From Xenophilus aerolatus (GTDB taxonomy: Bacteria > Pseudomonadota > Gammaproteobacteria > Burkholderiales > Burkholderiaceae_C), in assembly GCA_029968055.1 (NCBI GenBank), contig JASCNX010000002.1, forward strand, positions 434,001 through 498,000: a DNA stretch of 64,000 bases. Reading direction: 5' to 3'. The notes under the pieces are model-generated. The model saw nothing but the letters and a program-made list of their open reading frames with translations, searched no databases and had not been told where the DNA came from. Position numbers and translations under genes: made by a program. Below are positions 35,633 through 45,914 of the stretch, in pieces (positions within the stretch are counted from its first letter, which is position 1; each line of letters starts with the position of its first letter).

Positions 35633-36754
35633 TCACAGCGCGTGGGCGAACTCGGCGATCGCGTCCGCCGCCTTGGGCACCAGGTGCGGCTGGCCGGCCA
35701 GGTAGTGGTTGCCGCCCATGATGTCGACGTTGCGGATCGTGGTGCCGCCGGCCTGCAGCCAGGCATCGCGCGTGCTCGGGAAGGTCGACTGGTCCGCGGT
35801 GTAGGTCAACAGCAGCTTGGGGCAGCCGGTGCGTGCGAGGTTGGTCGGCCCGTCGGCCTGCGAGCGCGAGGACCACTGCGACAGGAAGGCCGTCAGCGAG
35901 GTCGTGCGCCCCATGGCGTTGGCCGAGTAGTTGACCTGCCGCGCGTCGCCCCAGACGCTGCCGGGTGCGCGGTCGTTCGGGTCCAGCGACAAGTCCACGC
36001 AGCGCGGGTCGGCGTGCGTGCGGTAGACGATGAAGGCCTGGTCGCGCGGCGCACCGGGCGTGGCGCGCAGTTGCTCGAGCCGGCCCAGCGCCCACTGCTC
36101 GATGCGGTCCAGGCGCGCCTTCTGCGCGCCCTGGAAGCGCGCCAGGAACTCGGCGCTGTACGGCATGCGGTGCCGCGCGTCGTACATGTCGAGTTCGGGG
36201 TCGACCGAGAGCACGTCGTGCTCATCGGTCACCGAGGGGTCGATCCAGTCGCGCAGCAGCCGCGAGCGGCCCAGGTGCGCCGCGCACAGCGCGATGCCGT
36301 CCACCGGCGGCAGGTCGTCGGCATGCAGGTGCGTCGGGTCGCCGTCGGGGAAATGCGTGGCGGTAAGCCGTTCGGCCTGCGCCTGGTAGAAGCTCGACAG
36401 CGCCGCGCCGCCCGAGTTGCCGATAAGCATCACCTTCTCGTAGCCCATCGCGCGCAGGTGCTTCACGCCCGCGCCCAGGTCCTGGATGGCGCGCTCCATG
36501 AGCAGCAGCGTGTCGTTGCCCATGTAGCGCGAATTCAGGCCCATGCAGCACACGCCGCGCTCGGCCAGCGGGCCGATCAGGTAGTGCCCCATGAAATTGC
36601 TGGTCGGGTGCATCACGATGGCCGCGACCTTCTTCGGGCCCGGCGGCGCCATGAAGGCGCCGAAGATCCGCGGGCGCAGCATCTGCAGGCCCGACTGGCT
36701 CTCCAGCGACGCGCCGGGCTTGACGTCGATGACCGCAAGCTGGAGCTCAGGCAT
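35633..36754 (-). CDS. Alpha/beta serine hydrolase
   Basis: A 373-residue hydrolase. The nucleophile elbow is LIGNSGGAALS with Ser114, and a late His occurs in MGGNHYLAGQ (about 350). ATG 36754 overlaps the stop of the VOC gene by 8 bases. The long insertion between the nucleophile and the late His (about residues 125-280) is unusual for a meta-cleavage hydrolase. It could act on the ring-cleavage product or on an ester/lactone precursor. Substrate unknown. Confidence 0.8.
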   Translation of the reverse strand: MPELQLAVIDVKPGASLESQSGLQMLRPRIFGAFMAPPGPKKVAAIVMHPTSNFMGHYLIGPLAERGVCCMGLNSRYMGNDTLLLMERAIQDLGAGVKHLRAMGYEKVMLIGNSGGAALSSFYQAQAERLTATHFPDGDPTHLHADDLPPVDGIALCAAHLGRSRLLRDWIDPSVTDEHDVLSVDPELDMYDARHRMPYSAEFLARFQGAQKARLDRIEQWALGRLEQLRATPGAPRDQAFIVYRTHADPRCVDLSLDPNDRAPGSVWGDARQVNYSANAMGRTTSLTAFLSQWSSRSQADGPTNLARTGCPKLLLTYTADQSTFPSTRDAWLQAGGTTIRNVDIMGGNHYLAGQPHLVPKAADAIAEFAHAL

Positions 36755-37310
36755 GGGCGGCCCCTTCGCGCGCCGTGCGCAGCTGTGCCTTGCGCTCGGT
36801 CCATGCGCCCAGGTCGGCATGCGCCTTCAGCGCGTGGGCGTCCATCTCCGCCTGCGGCACCGTGGGCGTGGTGAGCTCCACGCGGATGCCGTTCGGGTCG
36901 AAGAAATAGATCGACTCGATGATGTGGTGGTCGGTGATGCCCAGCACCTCGACGCCCGCCGCCTCCAGCCGCGCCTTGGCCGCGAGCAGGTCGTCCACGC
37001 CGTCGACGCGCAGCGCGATGTGGTTGACCCAGGCAGGCGTGTTGGGCGAGGGGTCGGCCTTCACGTCGTCGCCGAGGTCGAAGAAGGCGATGAAGGAGCC
37101 GTCGCGCATCTGGAAGAAGATGTGGACGTAGGGGCAGTACTCCCCCGTGCTGGGCACGTGGTCGCTCTTGATCACGTGCACCAGCGGCAGGCCCAGCAGG
37201 TCTTCCCAGAAGCGGCGGGTCTCCTCGCTGTCGCGGCAGCGCCAGGCGAAGTGGTGCAGCCCGCGGATCGGCGGGTTCGCGGGCGCCGCCGGGGCGGGGG
37301 TCTCGGGCAT
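36747..37310 (-). CDS. VOC-family extradiol dioxygenase-like protein
   Basis: A 187-residue vicinal-oxygen-chelate protein from ATG 37310, with AAGGAG about 9 bases upstream. A 2-His-1-Glu metal triad is visible: His20 (LHHFAWRC), His97 (WVNHIALRV) and Glu145 (GIRVELTTP). Tyr136/Phe137 lie near the active site. It resembles single-module type I extradiol ring-cleavage enzymes. It is the first gene of the operon divergent from the LysR regulator, and its ring-cleavage role is inferred from context. Confidence 0.84.
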   Translation of the reverse strand: MPETPAPAAPANPPIRGLHHFAWRCRDSEETRRFWEDLLGLPLVHVIKSDHVPSTGEYCPYVHIFFQMRDGSFIAFFDLGDDVKADPSPNTPAWVNHIALRVDGVDDLLAAKARLEAAGVEVLGITDHHIIESIYFFDPNGIRVELTTPTVPQAEMDAHALKAHADLGAWTERKAQLRTAREGAAHA

Positions 37311-37373
37311 CGGCTTGTCTCCTTGGGAAGCGCGATTGGACGGGCGCCGGTTCCATGATGCAATCGAAATAAA

Positions 37374-37389
37374 TTCATCCATTGATGAA
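37374..37389. promoter_or_regulatory. Candidate LysR operator between lysR and the aromatic operon
   Basis: A perfect inverted repeat TTCATC (37374-37379) / GATGAA (37384-37389) with 4 bases between, inside a T-N11-A frame. It lies 9 bases before the lysR ATG and 64 bases from the VOC start. It is the most AT-rich part of this gap, as expected for a shared LysR control site. Confidence 0.5.
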
Positions 37390-37397
37390 GGATTGCC

Positions 37398-38303
37398 ATG
37401 AATCTTTCGCTGCGCCAGCTGCGCGCCTTCGCCGCCGTCGCCCAGGCGGGCAGCTTCACCGCCGCCGCCCGCGAACTGCACCTCACCCAGTCGGCGCTGA
37501 GCGTGCTGGTGCGCGAGCTCGAACGCGAACTGGGCGTGCAGCTGCTGGACCGCCACACGCGCCGCGTGCAGCTGTCGGAGGCGGGCCGCGAGTTCCTGCC
37601 CTCGGTGCACCGGCTGCTGGCCGGGCTGCAGACCGCGGTGGCCGGCGTGACCGACCTGCGCGACAAGAAGAAGGGCGTGCTGCGCCTGGCCGCGCCGCAG
37701 CTCATGGCCTGCACGCTGATGCCGCAGGCGATCGCGGCCTTCCGCGCGCGCTACCCGGAGGTCGAGGTGCGCCTGGCCGACACCCTGCCCGAGCAGCTGC
37801 TGAACGGCGTGATCGCGGGCGAGGTCGAACTGGCGGTCGGCCAGGATGTCGCCGTGGACGAGGCGATCGCGCGCCGCACGCTGTTTCGCGACCGGCACTG
37901 GTTGATCTGCCCGCCCGACCACCCCTTCGCCAAGCGCCGCTCGGTGCGCTGGGCGGAACTGGGGCCGTGGACCTTCATCGCACCCACGCGCGATTTTCGG
38001 GGCCGCATCGCGCCCGAACTCGCGGCCGACGCGCGCGCCCTGCTGGAGCGGCCCGGCACGCAGGAGGTCTCGTACATGACGACGGCGCTGGGCATGGTGG
38101 CGGCGGGCCAGGGCCTCACGGTGTGCCCGACGTACTCGTCGCCGCTGGTGCGCGCCTGGGGGCTGGCGATGGTGCGCCTGGCCGCGCCGGACTTCCACCG
38201 CGAGGTGTGCGTGTATGCGGACGCGCGGCGCTCGCTGTCGCCGGCTGCCGCGGCCTTCGTCGAGCTGCTGGTGGCGCAACGGCCGCGGCCCGGCACCGCG
38301 TGA
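37398..38303 (+). CDS. LysR family transcriptional regulator
   Basis: A 301-residue regulator. Helix-turn-helix at residues 1-60 (LSLRQLRAFAAVAQAGSFT; ELHLTQSALSVLVRELERELG). The effector domain of about 90-295 carries a typical LVGQDVAVDE-like pocket (VELAVGQDVAVDEAI). It is divergent from the aromatic operon (37310-31732) with an 87-base shared gap, the standard arrangement for an activator of the neighbouring operon. Confidence 0.93.
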   Translation: MNLSLRQLRAFAAVAQAGSFTAAARELHLTQSALSVLVRELERELGVQLLDRHTRRVQLSEAGREFLPSVHRLLAGLQTAVAGVTDLRDKKKGVLRLAAPQLMACTLMPQAIAAFRARYPEVEVRLADTLPEQLLNGVIAGEVELAVGQDVAVDEAIARRTLFRDRHWLICPPDHPFAKRRSVRWAELGPWTFIAPTRDFRGRIAPELAADARALLERPGTQEVSYMTTALGMVAAGQGLTVCPTYSSPLVRAWGLAMVRLAAPDFHREVCVYADARRSLSPAAAAFVELLVAQRPRPGTA

Positions 38304-38364
38304 GGCGCGCATGAAGGGATGCGCGGCGGGGTCTTGGCGTACAGGGCCGCGGTGAGGGCCTCCC

Positions 38365-38370
38365 TACAAT
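38365..38370 (+). promoter_or_regulatory. Candidate -10 element for pgk
   Basis: TACAAT at 38365-38370, 98 bases before the pgk ATG, lies in an otherwise GC-rich gap of 165 bases. No -35 with proper spacing stands out. Confidence 0.35.
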
Positions 38371-38468
38371 CGATTCCATCGGCGCAGACCCATCCCGGCG
38401 GCCCTTGCGGGCTCGCTTGATGCGCCCACCGCTTGTCCAATCCGAGCCGCTCTCCGAGCCTTTCCACC

Positions 38469-39662
<1,194 letters not shown>

Positions 39663-39748
39663 GGCCTTCGGATCGGCCGCCGATCCGCCCGGGGCTGTTG
39701 CGACGGCAGCAAAGTGTATACAGTTGGGAATACAAAAAGGAGATACCC

Positions 39749-41194
39749 ATGAGTTCGATCCGCCTGCCCCGCCATGCCACCAAGATCGTCGCCACGCTGG
39801 GGCCGGCATCCAACACGCCCGAGATCCTCGAGCAGATGATCACGCACAAGGTCAGCGTGGTGCGCCTGAACTTCAGCCACGGCACGGCGCAGGACCACAT
39901 CGCCCGCGCCGCCATGGTGCGGGAGGCGGCGCGCAAGGCCGGCCGCGAGGTGGCGATCATGGCCGACCTGCAGGGGCCGAAGATCCGCGTCGGCAAGTTC
40001 GCCGAGGGCAAGATCTGGCTCGAGCCGGGCGCCAAGTTCGTGCTCGACGCCTCGCGCACCGAACTGGGCGATGTCGACGCCGTGGGCCTGGACTACAAGG
40101 ACCTGCCGCGCGACGTGAAGCCCGGCGACCGCCTGCTGCTCAACGACGGGCTGATCGTGCTCACCGTCGACGCCGTGCGCGGCGAGGCCGTGTACACGAC
40201 GGTCAAGCTCGGCGGCGAGCTGTCGAACAACAAGGGCATCAACAAGCAGGGCGGCGGCCTCACGGCGCCGGCCCTCACGGCCAAGGACATGGAGGACATC
40301 AAGACCGCCATGAGCTTCCAGGCCGACTACGTGGCGGTGAGCTTCCCCAAGAACGCCACCGACATGGAAATGGCACGCCAGCTGTGCAACGTGGCCGCGG
40401 CCGAGTTCGGCCACAAGCCCGGCATGATCGCCAAGATCGAGCGCGCCGAGGCGATCCCCAAGCTGGAGGAGATCCTCAAGGCCAGCGACGGCATCATGGT
40501 CGCGCGCGGGGACCTGGCCGTGGAAGTGGGCAACGCCGCCGTGCCGGCGCTGCAGAAGAAGATGATCCGCATGGCGCGCGACATGGACAAGGTCGTCATC
40601 ACCGCCACGCAGATGATGGAATCGATGATCACCAACCCCGTGCCCACGCGCGCCGAGGTGAGCGACGTGGCCAACGCCGTGCTCGACGGCACCGACGCCG
40701 TCATGCTCAGCGCCGAGACCGCCTCCGGCCGCTACCCGCTGGAGACGGTGCAGGAGATGAGCCGCATCTGCGAGGCCGCCGAACAGGCCGAGGACACCAC
40801 GCGCGACCTGGACTTCAGCGGCCACTACGCGCGCATCGACCAGTCGATCGCCATGGGCGCGCTCTTCACCGCCCACCACCTGGGCGCCAAGGCCATCGTG
40901 GCGCTGACGGAGTCGGGCTCCACGCCGCTGTGGATGAGCCGGCACGCGGCGCACATCCCGGTCTACGCGCTCACCTCGCGGCTGGCGACGCAGCGCAAGA
41001 TGGCGCTGTACCGCAACGTGCGCCCGCTGCTGATGGACTCGGAGACCGACCGCGACGCGGCGCTCGACCAGGCCGAGCGCCACCTGAAGAAGCGCGGCAT
41101 CGTGCAGAGCGGCGACGTCTACGCCATCACCTGCGGCGAGCCGATGGGGGCTCCCGGCGGCACCAACATGCTGAAGATCTGCCGGGCGAGCTGA
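39749..41194 (+). CDS. pyk: Pyruvate kinase
   Basis: A 481-residue type II pyruvate kinase making pyruvate and ATP from phosphoenolpyruvate. It begins RHATKIVATLGPASNTPE (about 7-24) and has the N-domain RLNFSHG and ADLQGPKIRVG. The active-site MIAKIERAEAIPKLEEI (Lys in the family signature) lies at about 228-244. VARGDLAVEVG, ITATQMMESM and VMLSAETASGRYP are also present. A strong ribosome binding site, AAAAGGAGAT, lies 5-8 bases before ATG 39749. Confidence 0.97.
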   Translation: MSSIRLPRHATKIVATLGPASNTPEILEQMITHKVSVVRLNFSHGTAQDHIARAAMVREAARKAGREVAIMADLQGPKIRVGKFAEGKIWLEPGAKFVLDASRTELGDVDAVGLDYKDLPRDVKPGDRLLLNDGLIVLTVDAVRGEAVYTTVKLGGELSNNKGINKQGGGLTAPALTAKDMEDIKTAMSFQADYVAVSFPKNATDMEMARQLCNVAAAEFGHKPGMIAKIERAEAIPKLEEILKASDGIMVARGDLAVEVGNAAVPALQKKMIRMARDMDKVVITATQMMESMITNPVPTRAEVSDVANAVLDGTDAVMLSAETASGRYPLETVQEMSRICEAAEQAEDTTRDLDFSGHYARIDQSIAMGALFTAHHLGAKAIVALTESGSTPLWMSRHAAHIPVYALTSRLATQRKMALYRNVRPLLMDSETDRDAALDQAERHLKKRGIVQSGDVYAITCGEPMGAPGGTNMLKICRAS

Positions 41195-41374
41195 TCGCAA
41201 GCCGATCGAAAGCAGATCGCGAGCGGCAAGGGCGCGCCGCCGTCATCGGCGCGCTGGGGCGTCCTACGTGGGGGGCCTGGCGGCGTGGGCGATGCTCGAG
41301 GCGCGCCGGTTCGACGCTCCTCGTGTGCAGGCCCAGGCCGAATCCAGGGGTGGCCGGCGCGCGTACATCCGCCC

Positions 41375-42283
41375 ATGCCTTCCCCCTTGTCTTTCCTTGC
41401 CCGCCGGCGTCCTCTCGCCGGCTTGCTGGCCCTGGCCGGCCTCCTTGGCCTGGCCGCCTGCTCACCGGTGCGCATCGTCAACGGCCTGACGCCCAACGGC
41501 AGCTTCTCGCTCGACGCCGGCCAGGCCTATGGCGCCGAAGCGCGGCAGCGCCTGGACATCTACACGCCGAAGGCGGGCACCTCGCCGCCGGCCGGGCAGC
41601 GCCCGCTGGTCGTGTTCTTCTACGGCGGCACCTGGTCGAGCGGCGAGCGGGCCGACTACAAGTTCGTCGGCGAGGCCCTGGCGTCCCGCGGCGCGGTGGT
41701 GGTGGTGCCCGACTACCGTCTCTCGCCCCAGGTGCGCTACCCCGTCTTCGTGCAGGACAGCGCGCTGGCGGTGAAGTGGGCCATCGACCATGCCGCGGCC
41801 CTGGGCGCCGACCCGACCCGCGTGTACGTCATGGGCCACAGCTCGGGCGGCTACAACGCCGCGATGGTGGCGCTGGACGGGCGCTGGCTCGGCGCGCTGG
41901 GCGCCAGCCCGCGCCAGCTGGCCGGCTGGATCGGCCTGGCCGGCCCCTACGACTTCCTGCCGATCGAGAACCCGCAGGCGCAGGTGGCCTTCAACTGGCC
42001 CGCCACGCCCGCCGACTCGCAGCCGCTGGTGCATGCGCGCGCCGGCTCGCCGCCGGCGCTGCTGCTGGCGGCATCCAAAGACAAGCTGGTCGACCCCGAC
42101 CGCAACACCGGCCAGATGGCGCAAAGGCTGCAGGCCGCGGGCGTCGCGGTGCGCACCGAGCGCTTCGACGACCTGAGCCACATCACGCTGATCGGCGCCG
42201 TCGCCCGGCCGCTGCGCTGGCTCGGCGGGCCGGTGCTGCCGCCGGTGCTCGACTTCATCGGCCTGCCGCCCGGCGCCCGCTGA
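41375..42283 (+). CDS. Alpha/beta hydrolase lipoprotein (esterase-like)
   Basis: About 302 residues from ATG 41375 (MPSPLSFLARRR). The signal peptide ends at lipobox LAAC (about residue 29). Oxyanion element FFYGGTWSSG (HGG-like with Tyr-Gly-Gly), nucleophile GHSSGG (about 148) and late His in DLSHITLIG place it in the BD-FAE/hormone-sensitive-lipase group of esterases. It lies between pyk and fba but shares no function with them. The 180-base gap before it holds nothing I can name. Confidence 0.82.
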   Translation: MPSPLSFLARRRPLAGLLALAGLLGLAACSPVRIVNGLTPNGSFSLDAGQAYGAEARQRLDIYTPKAGTSPPAGQRPLVVFFYGGTWSSGERADYKFVGEALASRGAVVVVPDYRLSPQVRYPVFVQDSALAVKWAIDHAAALGADPTRVYVMGHSSGGYNAAMVALDGRWLGALGASPRQLAGWIGLAGPYDFLPIENPQAQVAFNWPATPADSQPLVHARAGSPPALLLAASKDKLVDPDRNTGQMAQRLQAAGVAVRTERFDDLSHITLIGAVARPLRWLGGPVLPPVLDFIGLPPGAR

Positions 42284-42336
42284 GCGTGCCTGACCCCCGC
42301 AAGTGGGCTTGCAGCAGTGGGCAAAAGGGCCGTCGA

Positions 42337-42342
42337 TACAAT
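42337..42342 (+). promoter_or_regulatory. Candidate -10 element for fba
   Basis: TACAAT lies 53 bases upstream of the GTG start at 42396. A TTGCAG at 42309-42314 could be a -35, but the 22-base spacing is too long. Confidence 0.35.
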
Positions 42343-42395
42343 CTTGCGATTCATCCATACGCCGCCCGCGCGGTGAACCAGAGAGCGAAAAAGCT

Positions 42396-43283
42396 GTGAA
42401 CAAGGAACAACTGGACAAGGTGGCAAGCGGCAAGGGTTTCATCGCCGCGCTCGACCAGAGCGGGGGCAGCACGCCCAAGGCGCTCAAGCTCTACGGCGTC
42501 GAAGAGTCCGCGTACAAGAACGAGGCCGAGATGTTCGATCTGGTGCACGCCATGCGCGCGCGCATCGTGGGCAGCCCGGCCTTCAACGGCGAGCGCGTGC
42601 TCGGCGCCATCCTCTTCGAGATGACCATGGACCGCCAGTTCGACGGCCAGGACGCGGCCGCCTACCTGTGGGAGAAGAAGCAGGTCGTGCCCTTCCTCAA
42701 GGTCGACAAGGGCCTGGCCGACGAGGCGGACGGCGTGCAGCTCATGAAGCCGATGCCCGGCCTCGACAGCCTGCTGGCGCGCGCCGCCGCCAAGGGCGTG
42801 TTCGGCACCAAGATGCGCTCGGTGGTCAACGCCGCGAATGCCAAGGGCATCGACGCCGTGGTCGCGCAGCAGTTCGAGGTGGGCAAGCAGATCCTGGCCG
42901 CCGGCCTGATGCCGATCATCGAGCCCGAGGTCAACATCAAGGCGACCGACAAGAAGGAAGCCGAGGCGCTGCTCAAGGCCGCGATCCTCAAGCAGCTCGA
43001 TGCGCTGGGCGCCGACCAGACCGTCATGCTCAAGCTCAGCATTCCCACCGTGGACGGCTTCTACAGCGAACTCGTGCAGCACCCGAAGGTGGTGCGCGTG
43101 GTGGCGCTCTCGGGCGGCTACAGCCGCGACGAATCGAACGCCATGCTGGCCAAGAACCCCGGCGTGATCGCCAGTTTCAGCCGCGCGCTGACCGAGGGCC
43201 TGTCCGCCCAGCAGTCCGACGCGGAGTTCGACGCCGCGCTCGACAAGGCGGTGGAGTCGATCTACCGCGCCTCGATCACCTGA
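42396..43283 (+). CDS. fba: Class I fructose-bisphosphate aldolase
   Basis: A 295-residue class I (Schiff-base) aldolase of the bacterial Fda type. The N-terminus is [20 protein letters not shown]. Candidate Schiff-base/active-site segments are [19 protein letters not shown] and [19 protein letters not shown], and [10 protein letters not shown] and [12 protein letters not shown] are also present. It starts at GTG 42396; no ATG is available in frame nearby. It belongs to the pgk-pyk-fba group. Many Burkholderiales carry a class II aldolase at this place. Confidence 0.93.
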   Translation: MNKEQLDKVASGKGFIAALDQSGGSTPKALKLYGVEESAYKNEAEMFDLVHAMRARIVGSPAFNGERVLGAILFEMTMDRQFDGQDAAAYLWEKKQVVPFLKVDKGLADEADGVQLMKPMPGLDSLLARAAAKGVFGTKMRSVVNAANAKGIDAVVAQQFEVGKQILAAGLMPIIEPEVNIKATDKKEAEALLKAAILKQLDALGADQTVMLKLSIPTVDGFYSELVQHPKVVRVVALSGGYSRDESNAMLAKNPGVIASFSRALTEGLSAQQSDAEFDAALDKAVESIYRASIT

Positions 43284-43322
43284 CGCCGCACCGGCAGGGC
43301 AGCCGCCCTGCCGACCCGACCG

Positions 43323-43346
43323 GCCACCGCTCGCGGTGGCTTTTTT
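43323..43346 (+). terminator. Rho-independent terminator of fba
   Basis: A 7-base stem GCCACCG (43323-43329) / CGGTGGC (43334-43340) with the loop CTCG, followed by six T (43341-43346). Confidence 0.9.
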
Positions 43347-43399
43347 CTGCGCGCACAATCCCCGTCGCTGCTCCTCAGATCATTCCCCGGCTCCGACCC

Positions 43400-44308
43400 A
43401 TGACCACCACCGTCCACACCTCCTCCATCCAGAGCCTGCCCCTGCTCGCCCGCGGCAAGGTGCGTGACAACTACGCGGTGGGCGAGGACCGCATCCTCAT
43501 GGTGGCCAGCGACCGGCTCAGCGCCTTCGACGTCATCATGGGCGAGCCGATTCCGGGCAAGGGCGAGATCCTGACCAAGATGGCGCTGTGGTGGTTCGAC
43601 CGGCTCGGCGCCCTGTGCCCGAACCACCTCACCGGCGAGGCGCCCGAGTCGGTGGTGCAGCCGGGCGAGGTGGCGCAGGTGCAGGGCCGCTCCATGCTGG
43701 TCAAGCGGCTCAAGCCGATCCCGGTCGAGGCGGTGGTGCGCGGCTACCTGGCCGGCAGCGGCTGGAAGGAATACCAGGAGAACCGCCAGGTCTGCGGCGT
43801 GCCGCTGCCCGAGGGGCTGACCAACTCCGCCAAGCTGCCGCGCGCCATCTTCACCCCGGCCGCCAAGGCGGCGGCCGGCGAGCACGACGAGAACATCAGC
43901 TACGACCGCGTGGTCGAGATCGTCGGCCCCAAGCTGGCCCAGCAGATCCGCGAGACCAGCATCGCCATCTACGAAACGGCGGCGGCCATCGCCCTCACCA
44001 AGGGCATGATCATTGCCGACACCAAGTTCGAGTTCGGCCTCGACGACCAGGGCACGCTGGTGCTGATGGACGAGGTGCTCACGCCCGACAGCTCGCGCTA
44101 CTGGCCGGTCGAGGGCTACGAGCAGGCGCTGGCCGACGGCAGCAACCCGCCAAGCTACGACAAGCAGTTCGTGCGCGACTGGCTCGAGTCGGTGCGCATC
44201 AACGGCAAACCCTGGGACAAGACCCCGCCCGCCCCGCGCCTGCCCAAGGAGGTGATCGACAAGACCGCCGCCAAGTACCGGGAGGCGCTGGAACGCCTGA
44301 CGGGCTGA
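43400..44308 (+). CDS. purC: SAICAR synthetase
   Basis: A 302-residue purine-biosynthesis enzyme joining aspartate to CAIR with ATP. Motifs are [22 protein letters not shown] (split across residues 17-38), [23 protein letters not shown] (about 94-116), [13 protein letters not shown] (about 203) and [15 protein letters not shown] (about 223). ATG 43400 follows the fba terminator. In this lineage purE and purK often lie directly downstream; here they are 14.7 kb away. Confidence 0.97.
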   Translation: MTTTVHTSSIQSLPLLARGKVRDNYAVGEDRILMVASDRLSAFDVIMGEPIPGKGEILTKMALWWFDRLGALCPNHLTGEAPESVVQPGEVAQVQGRSMLVKRLKPIPVEAVVRGYLAGSGWKEYQENRQVCGVPLPEGLTNSAKLPRAIFTPAAKAAAGEHDENISYDRVVEIVGPKLAQQIRETSIAIYETAAAIALTKGMIIADTKFEFGLDDQGTLVLMDEVLTPDSSRYWPVEGYEQALADGSNPPSYDKQFVRDWLESVRINGKPWDKTPPAPRLPKEVIDKTAAKYREALERLTG

Positions 44309-44441
44309 CCAGGGGGCGGGTGGCCCGCCGCAGGGTCCGCCGGACGTGAATGGATCACACGCCGGCGGGTAATACTCACAATCCGGGCGCCGTGTGCTTT
44401 TTCACACTCTGATCTCATCACAAATGAGGAAGGAGTGCCCG

Positions 44442-45113
44442 ATGACCATCCCCCAGACCGAGGCCGCCCGCGCAGAGAAAACGGCCGCCGCCCTGCCACC
44501 GCTCGAGGCGGCCTGGCCGGCGCTGTTCGCCGCCGCGTTCGACGAGATCGAGCACGGGCTGATGCTGCTGGACCTGAGCGGCCGGATCCTGCATGCGAAC
44601 CACCCGGCACGGCGCGAGCTGGCCAGCCAGCGGGTGCTGCGCGAGGGCCAGGGCGGCGCCTTGTGCGCCGGCAGTCCGGCCGCACTCGCGCGCATCCGGC
44701 TGGCGCTGCACGACGCCGAGCGCGACTGCCGCAGCATGGTCGAGCTGGACCATCCCGAGGAGTCGCTGTCGCTGGCCTTCGTTCCGCTGGCCACCGGCCG
44801 CCTGGGCGCGGCGACCGACGCCGTGCTGGTCATCTGCAGCCGCCGTCCGGGCGTGCAGCCCCTGACCCTGCAGATGTACGCCCGCGCGCGCGGCCTGACG
44901 CCGACCGAGCAGGCGGTGCTGGGCCAGCTGTGCGCCGGCAGGGCGGCCGAGGAGATCGCCGAGAGCCAGGGCATCCGCATGTCCACGGTGCGCACCCACA
45001 TCAAGAACATGCGGGTCAAGACCGGGGCCGCCAGCATCCGCGCGATCGTCCACCGCGTGACCCGCATGCCGCAGATCGTTTCCACGCTGCGCATCGTGGC
45101 CGCGAACAAATAG
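44442..45113 (+). CDS. LuxR-type regulator with PAS-like sensor domain
   Basis: A 223-residue regulator from ATG 44442, with GAGGAAGGAG 6 bases upstream. The N-terminal PAS-like region of about 25-130 contains GLMLLDLSGRILHANHPARR. The C-terminal GerE/LuxR helix-turn-helix is LTPTEQAVLGQLCAGRAAEEIA and MSTVRTHIKNMRVKTG (about 155-205). There is no receiver domain. Its target is unknown; it is the first gene of the accessory block between purC and purE. Confidence 0.86.
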   Translation: MTIPQTEAARAEKTAAALPPLEAAWPALFAAAFDEIEHGLMLLDLSGRILHANHPARRELASQRVLREGQGGALCAGSPAALARIRLALHDAERDCRSMVELDHPEESLSLAFVPLATGRLGAATDAVLVICSRRPGVQPLTLQMYARARGLTPTEQAVLGQLCAGRAAEEIAESQGIRMSTVRTHIKNMRVKTGAASIRAIVHRVTRMPQIVSTLRIVAANK

Positions 45114-45213
45114 GCCGCTGCCAGCGCGCGCCGCGGCCTGCCGCCGCGTCGTCCAGGCCCTCCCCGCGGGCGGGCTGCGCGGCAACCCGCGGGCGCGGAC
45201 CTATAGTCCGCGC

Positions 45214-45867
45214 ATGCCGCCGCGGTCTGCCGCCCCTTCCGAATCCACCGATTCCCTGCCCGCCGACGTGGCGCGGCTGGCAGCGCGCGGCGTGCAGCGG
45301 CGCTTTCGCACCCGCGCCCTGCTCATCCACGAGGGCGAGCGCGGCGACACCCTCTTCATCGTGCTGTCGGGCCGGCTGCGCGCCTTCGTGTCCGATTCGC
45401 GCGGCCGCGAGGTGACGCTGAGCCACCACGGCCCTGGCGAGTACGTGGGCGAGATGTCGCTGGACGGCGGCGTCCGCTCGGCCAGCGTCGAGGCGCTGGA
45501 GCCCACCGTCTGCGTGGTGGTCACGCGCGACAGCGCGATGCGCCACATCGCCGAAGACCCGGAATTCACCCGCGGACTGATCGAGCGCCTGATCCGCCGC
45601 GCGCGCCTGGCCACCGAGAGCGCCCGCAGCATGGCCCTGCTCGACGTCTACAGCCGGCTGCGCCGCGTGCTGGAGGAGCGGGCGGCGCCGGGCCCGGATG
45701 GCGTCCCGTCCATCGCCGAGCGCCTGACGCACCAGGCGCTGGCCTCGGAAATCGGCTGTTCGCGCGAGATGGTCAGCCGCCTGCTCAAGGACCTCGAGAC
45801 CGGCGGCTACCTCGCGGTGCGAGAGCGCCGCCTGGTCCTGCTGCGCCCGCTGCCGGCCGCGTGGTGA
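45214..45867 (+). CDS. Crp/Fnr family transcriptional regulator
   Basis: A 217-residue regulator. The cyclic-nucleotide-binding fold at about 20-120 includes LIHEGERGDTLFIVLSGRLRAFV and GPGEYVGEMSLDGG. The C-terminal winged helix contains LTHQALASEIGCSREMVSRLLKDLE (about 170-194). The N-terminal Cys cluster of FNR is absent, so a Crp-like or other effector is likelier. The nucleotide-cyclase gene 10-12 kb away in the same block makes a cAMP link attractive but unproven. Confidence 0.9.
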   Translation: MPPRSAAPSESTDSLPADVARLAARGVQRRFRTRALLIHEGERGDTLFIVLSGRLRAFVSDSRGREVTLSHHGPGEYVGEMSLDGGVRSASVEALEPTVCVVVTRDSAMRHIAEDPEFTRGLIERLIRRARLATESARSMALLDVYSRLRRVLEERAAPGPDGVPSIAERLTHQALASEIGCSREMVSRLLKDLETGGYLAVRERRLVLLRPLPAAW

Positions 45868-45875
45868 GATGCGCA

Positions 45876-45900
45876 GCGCCGGGTGGCATCGCACCGGCGC
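45876..45900. terminator. Candidate bidirectional hairpin between converging genes
   Basis: GCGCCGG (45876-45882) pairs with CCGGCGC (45894-45900), with two more pairs inside across a bulge. It sits in the 47-base gap between the Crp/Fnr and TonB-receptor stops. There is no T-run, so it is a weak terminator call. Confidence 0.35.
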
Positions 45901-45914
45901 TTCGGCGTTGCGTT

